A DNA stretch of 6,142 bases from Candidatus Woesearchaeota archaeon. GTDB lineage: Archaea > Nanobdellota > Nanobdellia > Woesearchaeales > ARS49. The stretch spans positions 1 to 6,142 of the forward strand of contig JACQMZ010000089.1 in the NCBI GenBank assembly GCA_016203345.1, given 5' to 3'. Below the pieces are notes generated by a model. That model was not told the origin of the DNA and ran no database searches. It was given only the letters and a program-made list of their open reading frames with translations. Positions 1 to 6,080 of this stretch are shown piece after piece; position 1 is the stretch's first letter; the number at the start of each line of letters is the position of its first letter. A program made the translations under genes and the position numbers.

Positions 1-18
1 ATTCACCAAGAATATTGT

Positions 19-57
19 GAATTTTCCTGAGCGAGCATTAGCGAGCTCGGAAAATTC
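19..57. repeat. Imperfect palindrome (hairpin A) with GCGAGC-rich core
   Basis: The outer arms GAATTTTCC (19-27) and GGAAAATTC (49-57) are perfectly complementary. After one unpaired T at 28, GAGC (29-32) pairs with GCTC (45-48), leaving a 12-base loop (33-44). The loop and inner stem contain two direct copies of GCGAGC (31-36, 41-46). Its right arm overlaps the left arm of the next palindrome (54-87). It could act as a transcript end signal for a gene to the left of the window, or be one unit of a dispersed palindromic repeat. The pairing is read directly; the role is inferred. Confidence 0.75.
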
Positions 58-89
58 GTACTCACAGAGAGCTAAACAGGTACGAATCA
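51..89 (+). repeat. Palindromic upstream element, copy 1 (inverted relative to copy at right end)
   Basis: The perfect 8-bp arms ATTCGTAC (54-61) and GTACGAAT (80-87) flank an 18-base spacer, TCACAGAGAGCTAAACAG. The reverse complement of 6081-6120 matches this block with about one substitution and one single-base insertion over 40 bases, spacer included. A TATA-like box follows 10 bases after the right arm, which puts the element where an archaeal regulator could bind next to the promoter. It may instead be a multi-copy repeat; two copies alone cannot decide. Confidence 0.85.
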
Positions 90-97
90 ACGCAACC

Positions 98-105
98 TTT
101 TTATC
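98..105 (+). promoter_or_regulatory. TATA-like box of the lipoprotein cluster
   Basis: TTTTTATC is centred about 26.5 bases before the ATG at 128. That is the spacing expected between an archaeal TATA box and a transcription start, so the mRNA would begin at or beside the start codon (leaderless). No Shine-Dalgarno sequence precedes the ATG, which agrees. The box is AT-rich but not a perfect consensus. Confidence 0.55.
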
Positions 106-127
106 TCCTTCCTTCAAGTGCTCTGCT

Positions 128-1114
128 ATGAGAAAGTTATTCTTGGCATTGCTGTTTGTGGTGATTGCATGCAGTCAAGTGCCTCTGGAGTCTCCTATGC
201 CTGCGCCGCCTGTGTCGCCAGCGCCTGAACCTGAGGCAGAGGTGAAGGCAAGTAGCGTGGGTGAGGCCATTATTGCTGGCTTGCCTGTGTCAAGAACTAA
301 AGAGGGGGTTCGTGTGCGGATGACGATTGATGATGTTGCGCTGGTGCGTCCGTCAGGCAAGTCTTTGCTGGCTGGCAAGGCAGAGATTCCTCAAGGTACA
401 GGGCAGGAAATGCGCGAACTTGTGTCAAGGACTGCAGCTATTGGCAGGTATGAACAAGTGGAGTTTTCGGCTTCTGTCAGGGTTGACGTTTCTGGCGTGG
501 TGAAAGATGCGGTCATGCCGTCTAAGAGATTTGTGGCCGAGGTTCCTGTGTTTGTGAACGAGGTGGGTTCAACAGTGGTTGTTCTTCGGCTTGATCCTGA
601 GGTGTCGTTGTTTAAGACGGTGAAAGGAGAGTTTGTCTTTCTTCCAGTTTTTGATGTTCGCTCAACAGATTCTGTCTCGCTGCGCAGGGAAGGGGACGTG
701 TTGACTGTGTTGTCTGATCGGGTAGTTGCCGAACGGAGGTTTGGGATGGATTTGTCTGGCAGGATTCAGTCTGGTGCGGTGGTGTCGAAGCATACACTGT
801 TGGACATTGTCGAGGGCGTTGTGGTGAAGGCTGTGGAAGCAAGACAGGAGAACCATACCCTTTCCCGCATTACCAAGAACGTGCAGATTTCCGGCAGGCA
901 TTTTGATCCTGCTGATCTTACTGTGCCTGCAGGCTCAACAGTAAACTGGTATAATCAGGGTCCTGCGGATCACACCGTTTTGTTTGAAGGCGATAAAGAA
1001 TCTCCAAAGATCAAGGCTGGCTCGTTATATTCAAAGACGTTCAACACACCAGGAACTTATAAATACAAGTGTGGAATACATACTGAGATGAAAGGAAAAA
1101 TTGTAGTCGTTTGA
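128..1114 (+). CDS. DUF4382-like lipoprotein with C-terminal plastocyanin-like copper domain
   Basis: This 328-residue protein starts with a lipoprotein signal peptide, MRKLFLALLFVVIAC, with the lipid-attachment cysteine at residue 15. A Pro/Glu-rich tether follows (about 19-37). Residues ~55-200 resemble the DUF4382 beta-rich domain and align by eye with the next gene; shared landmarks are a Y/F-x-QV strand and an F-x-PV-x-x-x-RS motif. Residues ~246-328 form a small cupredoxin domain with a full type 1 copper ligand set: His282 (DHTV), Cys315 and His318 (KCGIH), and Met321 (EMKG). It is probably anchored on the outer face of the cytoplasmic membrane and may carry electrons or hold copper; the redox partner is unknown. 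The frame is open back to an ATG at 17, but that extension is translated palindrome. The ATG at 128 gives the signal peptide and correct TATA spacing. Confidence 0.88.
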   Translation: MRKLFLALLFVVIACSQVPLESPMPAPPVSPAPEPEAEVKASSVGEAIIAGLPVSRTKEGVRVRMTIDDVALVRPSGKSLLAGKAEIPQGTGQEMRELVSRTAAIGRYEQVEFSASVRVDVSGVVKDAVMPSKRFVAEVPVFVNEVGSTVVVLRLDPEVSLFKTVKGEFVFLPVFDVRSTDSVSLRREGDVLTVLSDRVVAERRFGMDLSGRIQSGAVVSKHTLLDIVEGVVVKAVEARQENHTLSRITKNVQISGRHFDPADLTVPAGSTVNWYNQGPADHTVLFEGDKESPKIKAGSLYSKTFNTPGTYKYKCGIHTEMKGKIVVV

Positions 1115-1155
1115 AATTCTGAATTCGCGCCTTCGGCGCTCATTCAAGAATTTCA
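1112..1155. repeat. Long intergenic hairpin C between the two DUF4382-like genes
   Basis: The arms TGAAATTCTGAAT (1112-1124) and ATTCAAGAATTTCA (1142-1155) pair with a single bulged base. After a 2x2 mismatch (TC/TC), the core GCGCC-TTC-GGCGC (1127-1139) closes a tight hairpin. It begins on the stop codon of the copper lipoprotein and ends 6 bases before the next ATG, so it fills nearly the whole 47-base gap. No T-run follows, so it is a poor terminator candidate. It could be an RNA processing or stability element, or a dispersed palindromic repeat. Its plan (AT-rich GAAATT-type outer arms, GC-rich core) resembles hairpin A at 19-57. Confidence 0.8.
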
Positions 1156-1161
1156 GTTACA

Positions 1162-2034
1162 ATGAAAAATGAATCATTAGTGCTTTGGGTGTTGGTCTTT
1201 TTTGTAGTGGCATGTCAACCTCGCATTCAAGAAGTGGATTCCGCGCCTTCTGAACCCGCTTCTCCTGCACCTTCTCCCGAGCCTTTGCCTGAACCAGTCA
1301 AAGAGGGAGTGTTATTTGTTACGATCGCAGACAAAGCGCTCGATATGAAGAACGTGTCGAGTGTTAAAATCAAGATTTTATCTGCGTCGGTGTATCACAA
1401 GGACAAGGAATATTGGACGACAGTGAGCGATGAAGATGTTGTGATTGATCTGTTGCAGTTAAAGGCGGATGATGTTGAAAAAATATATGGCAACAAATCT
1501 TTGCCGGAGGGGGAATTTTCCCAGGTGAAGCTGAAAGTTGCAGATGTCAAAGTGACGGTGAATGGCAAAGAGCAGGATGCGTTCCTGCCATCCGGTGAAC
1601 TGAAAATGCAAGTGCCTGTTGTTGTGGAAGCAGACAGGCAGTCGCTCGTCACGATTGACTTTGTGGCAGACGAGTCCTTGCACGTGACCGGGGACGGCAA
1701 GATCATTTTTGCTCCAGTGATTCACGCGCGCTCTAAAAAGGACATCGTGTTTAGCGAACAGCCAAAGGGCGTGCGTGTCTCTAAGGAAACGCCTGTCAAA
1801 GCAGCTATGTTGAGCATGAACGACAAGGGCGAATTGGGTGCTGAGAAATTGGACGTGAAGAAGGACTGGACCATTGAAGGCAATAAAGTAGTGGAGAGAA
1901 AGCCAGCTGAAAAAACAAGGATAGAGCTTCCACATCCAACGACTTCAGCAGAGAAAAGCGCCGCGATGAAAGAGGCCGTGGTGGAAATAGCAGAGGGCGA
2001 AAAAAAGGTTGTTGTTATTCAGGACAAAAAATGA
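1162..2034 (+). CDS. DUF4382-like lipoprotein, paralogue of the preceding gene
   Basis: This 290-residue protein opens with a signal peptide ending in the lipobox VVAC (Cys18) and a Pro/Ser/Glu-rich tether (about 29-45). Residues ~48-200 look like a DUF4382 domain: a GVLFVTIAD opening strand, a YWTTVSDEDVVIDLL segment, LPEGEFSQVKL (114-124) and IIFAPVIHARS (181-191). The last two match YEQVEF and FVFLPVFDVRS in the gene upstream. From ~200 to the end the protein is charged and Lys/Glu-rich, and it has no copper domain. It is expected to be lipid-anchored outside the cell; the biochemical function of DUF4382 is not known to me. No TATA box sits 25-30 bases before the ATG and no Shine-Dalgarno is visible, so it is probably cotranscribed with the first gene. 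Its stop overlaps the next start (ATGA). Confidence 0.87.
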   Translation: MKNESLVLWVLVFFVVACQPRIQEVDSAPSEPASPAPSPEPLPEPVKEGVLFVTIADKALDMKNVSSVKIKILSASVYHKDKEYWTTVSDEDVVIDLLQLKADDVEKIYGNKSLPEGEFSQVKLKVADVKVTVNGKEQDAFLPSGELKMQVPVVVEADRQSLVTIDFVADESLHVTGDGKIIFAPVIHARSKKDIVFSEQPKGVRVSKETPVKAAMLSMNDKGELGAEKLDVKKDWTIEGNKVVERKPAEKTRIELPHPTTSAEKSAAMKEAVVEIAEGEKKVVVIQDKK

Positions 2035-2717
2035 AGAACTTGCCTTTAGTTGCAATTGCACTGCTTGTTGCATGCACTCCTGTTAGTAAAGTTGTTGAGG
2101 AGCTGACACTGCTCACGGACGATGGTATGAGGATTTCGTACGCGTATCTCGAAGGGGAAAAGAAGACTGGAGTTATCTTGCTGCACATGCTTAATAGAGA
2201 AAGGAATGACTATCAGACATTTGCACAAGAACTCTCCGGAGAGGGTTTTCCAGTTATTTCGCTGGACTTTAGAGGACATGGCAAAAGCGATGGCAACTGG
2301 CAGGACTTCTCTGACACGGATTTTAATGCTATGGTTTTTGACGTGAAATCCGCGCGCGAGTTCCTCACAACCAAAGGCGTGGAGCAGGCCGTGGTTGTTG
2401 GCGCAAGTATTGGCGCGAATGTTGCGTTGAAGTATGCAGTTACTAACGAGAGCGTCAGAGGTGTTGTGTTGTTGTCTCCTGGGCTTGATTATCGTGGTGT
2501 GAAAACTGCCGAGCCTGCCACAAAGGTAAAGATTCCAATTCTGATCATGGTTTCAAAAGAGGACGACTATTCGTACTTGTCGTCGCAAAAATTGGAATCG
2601 TTAATCAGGAGTCCAAGGAAGCTGATCGTGTACGAAGACGCAGGTCATGGCACGCAAATGTTTGACAAAGCGCCTGCGGCCGAACAGATTTTGGTTTGGT
2701 TGAATTCCTTGCGTTGA
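2031..2717 (+). CDS. Lipid-anchored alpha/beta hydrolase
   Basis: This 228-residue serine hydrolase begins MKNLPLVAIALLVAC, a lipoprotein signal peptide with Cys15 as the anchor. The alpha/beta hydrolase landmarks come in the usual order: LLHML (50-54) at the oxyanion-hole strand, where HG is replaced by HM; DFRGHGKSDG (79-88); the nucleophile elbow GASIG with Ser126; an acid in SKEDDYS (Asp178 or Asp179); and the catalytic His206 in DAGHGT. The triad is complete, so an active esterase, lipase or peptidase-like enzyme is expected; the substrate cannot be read from the sequence. The ATG overlaps the upstream stop (ATGA), implying translational coupling. A weak AGGA lies about 8 bases before the start. 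The anchored location suggests action on the cell surface or on material outside the cell. Confidence 0.88.
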   Translation: MKNLPLVAIALLVACTPVSKVVEELTLLTDDGMRISYAYLEGEKKTGVILLHMLNRERNDYQTFAQELSGEGFPVISLDFRGHGKSDGNWQDFSDTDFNAMVFDVKSAREFLTTKGVEQAVVVGASIGANVALKYAVTNESVRGVVLLSPGLDYRGVKTAEPATKVKIPILIMVSKEDDYSYLSSQKLESLIRSPRKLIVYEDAGHGTQMFDKAPAAEQILVWLNSLR

Positions 2718-2725
2718 TCTTTCCG

Positions 2726-3205
2726 TCATTGACTTTTGGCAAGCACCACGTGTGACTTTTCCTGTCTTATTGCGATTTCGATGGCTTTATCGACGTGTTT
2801 TCCTCCGCAAATCAACTTGATGCTTGGGTACGGCTCAAGGAATTTCATCCACGTTTCGGTCCGATCTGTAAGAGCTTCTTGTTCCAAGTTTTCCTTCAAC
2901 TGCTGGTATGTCTCTGCGTCAAAAGTGTCCTGCTCTGCGAGAAGTTGGTTCTCGCGCCCATACCGCACAATTGCGTTTATTTGTGTTAGCACGTATTCTG
3001 CGGCACATCGCGCTGCTCGAAGCTGTCTGAACGAGGACAGTATGCGCTGTGTCTGCAAGTACTCTAGCATAACTAATGACCTGTACAGGGGAACGTACGT
3101 GTGGTGAAGCACATCATGAAACTGGTTCATCTCCTCGACGCCCACAGTGCTGATGCCTTGTGCAAGTAACGCACTGCAATACCTTGCGCCAGGACCGTAT
3201 GGCAC
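2726..3205 (-). CDS. Hypothetical mostly helical protein, GTG start
   Basis: I do not recognise this 159-residue protein. Residues ~26-115 are rich in Leu, Gln, Glu and Arg and look helical. The C-terminus (~128-156) reads as strand-helix-strand: IKLICGGK, then a helix around VDKAIEIAIRQ, then HVVLAK. That loosely recalls the L7Ae/L30e fold, but the resemblance is too short to name a family. There is no signal peptide. The only start codon after the upstream stop is GTG at 3205, with no Shine-Dalgarno; an ATG at codon 26 preceded by GAGGAG is an alternative but is spaced too closely. It lies 33 bases after the acyl-CoA synthetase stop and in the same frame, so it is probably the last gene of that operon. 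It ends 8 bases from the convergent hydrolase gene. Confidence 0.62.
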   Translation of the reverse strand: MPYGPGARYCSALLAQGISTVGVEEMNQFHDVLHHTYVPLYRSLVMLEYLQTQRILSSFRQLRAARCAAEYVLTQINAIVRYGRENQLLAEQDTFDAETYQQLKENLEQEALTDRTETWMKFLEPYPSIKLICGGKHVDKAIEIAIRQEKSHVVLAKSQ

Positions 3206-3238
3206 GTGCTGGCTTTGGACGAAATAGAAAAGGCACTG

Positions 3239-4591
3239 TCATGCTATGGATCGAGAAACGTACGCCGCAAGCGCTTTCACTGCCTGCGATGGATACTGGT
3301 AGACTGGCAGTCCGATTGCTTCGTATTTTCTTGTGACGCGTGCGGCAAACTCTCCTCCTGTTGTGACAAGCACGACTGGTTTGGTGATGTTCATCTTCTG
3401 CAGTGCTTGGGCGGCCTTGTCATGGTCAACAGTGGGTGTTTGTGGCAGGATATTGACGACAAGAGCGTCGACTTTGGGGTCTTTCAAACAGGTGGAGACT
3501 GCCAGGATGAACCGTTCTGCTGTTGCGTCTCCAACAATGTCGAGAGGGTTTGCAATGCTGCAGATGGCTGGCAGGTTTTTCTTCAGCACTTGATTGCTGT
3601 TGGCAGACAGTTCTGCAAAGAGCAGATGATTCGCTGCAACAGCATCTGTCGTGACAATGCCGTGTCCGCCGCCATTGGTAATAATCTGAACTCGCTTCCC
3701 TCGTGGCGTTACAGCTAATTTTTCAAACACGTGGGCAATGCCGAACATGTCTTCCAAATCATCTACTTCGATAAGGCCTGTTTGCTTGAACGCTCCTGAA
3801 TAGATGCCTGATTCGCCGGCAATGCTTCCTGTGTGCGATAGTGCTGCCTTGCTGCCTTGTGCGCTGTGTCCGCCCTTTATGACTACTACTGGTTTCCTCA
3901 CCTTGCGCGCGACGCGCATGAATTCCTTGCCATCAGCTAATCCTTCAATGTACAAGCAGATGACGCGTGTCTGCTCGTCAGCGTCAAGGTAATCAAGCAG
4001 ATGGTTTTCGTTGACATCCGCGGCATTTCCATAGCTTACAAACTTCGCAAACCCGAGTCCTGCTGCTGCCGCGAGGTCGAGCATGGCGCTTCCAAGGGCG
4101 CCTGACTGGGAAATGAATGATATGGTTCCTGCTTGTGGCCGTTTGAGCCGTTCGATCGGCAGGAAGAGCGTGTCGAGTTTGGTGTGTGCGTCAAACACGC
4201 CAAGGCAGTTTGGTCCGATGCACGGAATTTTTGCTTTCTTGAACATTCGCGCCAGTTTCATTTCATCCCTGTGATTGCCAATTTCCTTGAATCCTGAGGT
4301 GATGACGATTACTGCATTGACTTTTTTCTTGATGACGTTTTTGACGACTGGGAAGATGATGGCGGCAGGCACGCAAATGACTGCAAGCTCCACCGGTTCC
4401 TGTACTGCAGAGAGGGAGGGATAGCACTTCCTGCCAAGAATGTCTGTTGCGTTGGGATTGACAGGGTAAATTTTTCCTGTGTACCCTCCACTGACAAGAT
4501 TTTTCACTATAGTGTGCCCTATCTTTCCTGGCTCGCGACTTGCACCTATCACCGCAATGCTTTTGGCTTGGAAAAAAGTGTCGAGTGTCAT
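3239..4591 (-). CDS. Acyl-CoA (acetyl-CoA) synthetase, ADP-forming, alpha subunit
   Basis: This 450-residue protein has the normal length of a stand-alone alpha subunit. The N-terminal CoA-binding Rossmann domain opens with SIAVIGASREPGKIG (11-25), followed by YPVNPN (42-47) and GPNCLG (126-131). The ligase domains carry SQSGALG (161-167), GNAADVNENHLLDYL (188-202), YIEG with Glu216, and the phosphohistidine loop LSHTGS with His253. NPLDIVGDA (348-356) follows in the third domain. With a beta subunit the enzyme interconverts acyl-CoA, ADP and phosphate with free acid, CoA and ATP in the cytoplasm, which in archaea often makes ATP during fermentation. The ATP-grasp beta subunit is not in this window and not fused here, so it must be encoded elsewhere. 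The start overlaps the stop of the upstream ligase gene (ATGA). Substrate range (acetate, branched or aryl acids) cannot be read. Confidence 0.93.
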   Translation of the reverse strand: MTLDTFFQAKSIAVIGASREPGKIGHTIVKNLVSGGYTGKIYPVNPNATDILGRKCYPSLSAVQEPVELAVICVPAAIIFPVVKNVIKKKVNAVIVITSGFKEIGNHRDEMKLARMFKKAKIPCIGPNCLGVFDAHTKLDTLFLPIERLKRPQAGTISFISQSGALGSAMLDLAAAAGLGFAKFVSYGNAADVNENHLLDYLDADEQTRVICLYIEGLADGKEFMRVARKVRKPVVVIKGGHSAQGSKAALSHTGSIAGESGIYSGAFKQTGLIEVDDLEDMFGIAHVFEKLAVTPRGKRVQIITNGGGHGIVTTDAVAANHLLFAELSANSNQVLKKNLPAICSIANPLDIVGDATAERFILAVSTCLKDPKVDALVVNILPQTPTVDHDKAAQALQKMNITKPVVLVTTGGEFAARVTRKYEAIGLPVYQYPSQAVKALAAYVSRSIA

Positions 4592-6051
4592 TGGAGTATG
4601 ATTGGCTTGAACTTAAACCCGGGTTGTTTGAGGAATGTTTGCAGCGCGACTCGCTTGAGTACAGGATGGACTTCAACGGATTCGAGCGCTTGTTTGATTT
4701 TCTTGTCTGCTCCTGCCCTGCCAGCATAAGCAACGGTGAGTTTGCGTCGGTCTTTGCTGACAGTGATTTGGCATTCTTGTGCTCCTGCGGTTAATACTCT
4801 GCTGCGGATTTCGATGAGGTTGACTCGTGCGCCTTTGATCTTTTCTTCTACAATGCCGGTGAGAGAGAGCTGAGTCTGCACGTCTTTGGCGCGCGTGATG
4901 CCAAAAAACCGCTGAACATTCAATCCGCAACCCGCGCAAGGTCCGGTCTTAACTTCAGTGGTATGATCGCCGAGCACGTATCCAAGGAGGAGGGTTCCTG
5001 CACCGCTGATGTTCCAGATGACAAGATTGCCTGCGTCAGGTGTGAATTCGTATGCTGTCGGGGATTCAATGTGTGTTGTCTTGATAATGGCCGCAAGCGG
5101 GTTGAGATGGTGGAATCCTGTGCCGGGAGAGCATTCTGGCAGGAGTGCAGTTTTGATTTCGCTGGCGCCAAACAGGTTGAGCACAGTGAGTTCTTGGATA
5201 CCTGCTTTGGCTGCCTCTACCTGAAGGAGCGCGCGTTCAGTGTCAAGCAACATGGTCGCGCCGTGGACAAACAGGGCAAATGGAGGCAGTTTTGCTTTTT
5301 TTTGTTGACACAAGGGCAAGAATCGATGACGGAAGTATTCTGCCATTCCAGTGAACACAGTGGGCTTGAACGCGTCTGCCAATGCTACCAGGCGTTCGGT
5401 GGGAATAGCTCCTCCTGCTGCTGTGGACAAATTCAAGTCCACTGCCGAGTCCAGCGCTGCGTGTGCGGCGTGCCATGCAAGGTGCGGTCCATAGGGAAAC
5501 AGATTCATGCCGACGCGCGGCCGTTCTGGAGGAAGCAGGTGTTGAAGATAGTCAGCAATCATGTCTATCATGTTGTGCAGTTGTTGCTTTTCCGCCCCTG
5601 TAAGAAAAACTGGCACGGGTTGTCCATATTCTGTGCCGCCTGAAAATGCGGGCATTTTTGGAAAGAAGAACTGCTCGACTTGTTTTTTCAACTCCTGCCG
5701 CCCAAAGAGTGCTTTGAATGCAAGGCTGATGTTCATGAACGCATCGTATTGCGCATGATACTTTCTATACACCGAAAATGCATCTGACGCCTGCGGTGAA
5801 ACAATGAACTCTTTCGGATGCTTCATGTAGTCGACTTTTCGTATCAGCGGAATGTTTAGCCGCTTCCAATCCTCTGCTCCTTTGATTGTCCATGGATCAA
5901 TGTTGTGTTCTTTGAAGAAATTTGCGTAGAAGGGCGTATGAGGCGCAAGATGTCGAACTGTGGCGGCAAGCCGCTGGTTTTGCAGTTTCTGGATCGACTC
6001 AGGCCCTAACCGTGTCAGCTCTTTTTTCGTGAGGTACTCACGCATGCGCAT
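4588..6051 (-). CDS. Phenylacetate-CoA-ligase-like (PaaK-like) adenylating enzyme, divergent
   Basis: This 487-residue protein is somewhat longer than typical PaaK (about 430-440). Family landmarks: an N-terminal helical segment ending HTPFYANFF (38-46); a phosphate-loop-like FSGGTEYGQP (136-145); LNLFGASE (291-298) at the aromatic-G-x-S/T-E position; YVLGD (358-362); PCAGCG (371-376), a Cys pair often seen here; and FFGITRAKD (382-390) at the hinge GR-x-D region. The phosphate loop is unusual: it has two extra residues and Gln instead of the common Lys, so the activity may be modified. Known relatives form acyl-AMP and then acyl-CoA or another acyl ester. The ATG at 6051 and a second ATG at 6045 are both possible; the TATA-like box fits 6045 better. 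The gene is coupled to the downstream acyl-CoA synthetase subunit by ATGA. The substrate is unknown. Confidence 0.85.
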   Translation of the reverse strand: MRMREYLTKKELTRLGPESIQKLQNQRLAATVRHLAPHTPFYANFFKEHNIDPWTIKGAEDWKRLNIPLIRKVDYMKHPKEFIVSPQASDAFSVYRKYHAQYDAFMNISLAFKALFGRQELKKQVEQFFFPKMPAFSGGTEYGQPVPVFLTGAEKQQLHNMIDMIADYLQHLLPPERPRVGMNLFPYGPHLAWHAAHAALDSAVDLNLSTAAGGAIPTERLVALADAFKPTVFTGMAEYFRHRFLPLCQQKKAKLPPFALFVHGATMLLDTERALLQVEAAKAGIQELTVLNLFGASEIKTALLPECSPGTGFHHLNPLAAIIKTTHIESPTAYEFTPDAGNLVIWNISGAGTLLLGYVLGDHTTEVKTGPCAGCGLNVQRFFGITRAKDVQTQLSLTGIVEEKIKGARVNLIEIRSRVLTAGAQECQITVSKDRRKLTVAYAGRAGADKKIKQALESVEVHPVLKRVALQTFLKQPGFKFKPIILQ

Positions 6052-6066
6052 TCAACAGAATGTGAC

Positions 6067-6074
6067 TATTTAAT
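6067..6074 (-). promoter_or_regulatory. TATA-like box of the acyl-CoA cluster
   Basis: On the minus strand ATTAAATA is centred about 25.5 bases before the second in-frame ATG (6045) and about 19.5 before the first (6051). Archaeal spacing therefore favours a leaderless transcript beginning near 6045, giving a 485-residue enzyme. No Shine-Dalgarno is seen before either ATG. The box lies 8 bases downstream of the palindromic element. Confidence 0.6.
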
Positions 6075-6080
6075 TGTTGC

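Noticed and set aside
17..127. N-terminal extension of the copper lipoprotein from the ATG at 17
   Set aside because: It is translated through two palindromes, would bury the signal peptide 37 residues inside, and lies upstream of the TATA-like box that fits the ATG at 128.
1112..1155. Hairpin C as an intrinsic terminator
   Set aside because: No T-run follows the stem, and the next gene has no convincing promoter of its own.
1459..1935. 158-codon minus-strand open frame
   Set aside because: It is antisense to the second DUF4382-like lipoprotein, with His/Phe-rich composition and no recognisable motif.
2718..2725. Bidirectional terminator between the convergent clusters
   Set aside because: The gap is only 8 bases with no hairpin; only short TTTT runs occur nearby (2734-2737, 2757-2760), inside the opposing gene.
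3206..3718. 170-codon plus-strand open frame
   Set aside because: It is antisense to the well-supported acyl-CoA synthetase alpha subunit; its Cys- and Trp-rich composition is typical of a shadow frame.
4263..4733. 156-codon minus-strand open frame across the ligase/synthetase junction
   Set aside because: It overlaps two real genes on the same strand in another frame and has a Ser/Arg/His-rich low-complexity composition.
4963..5643. 226-codon plus-strand open frame
   Set aside because: It lies entirely antisense to the PaaK-like gene, is Cys-rich with no coherent domain, and the opposite frame has clear family motifs.
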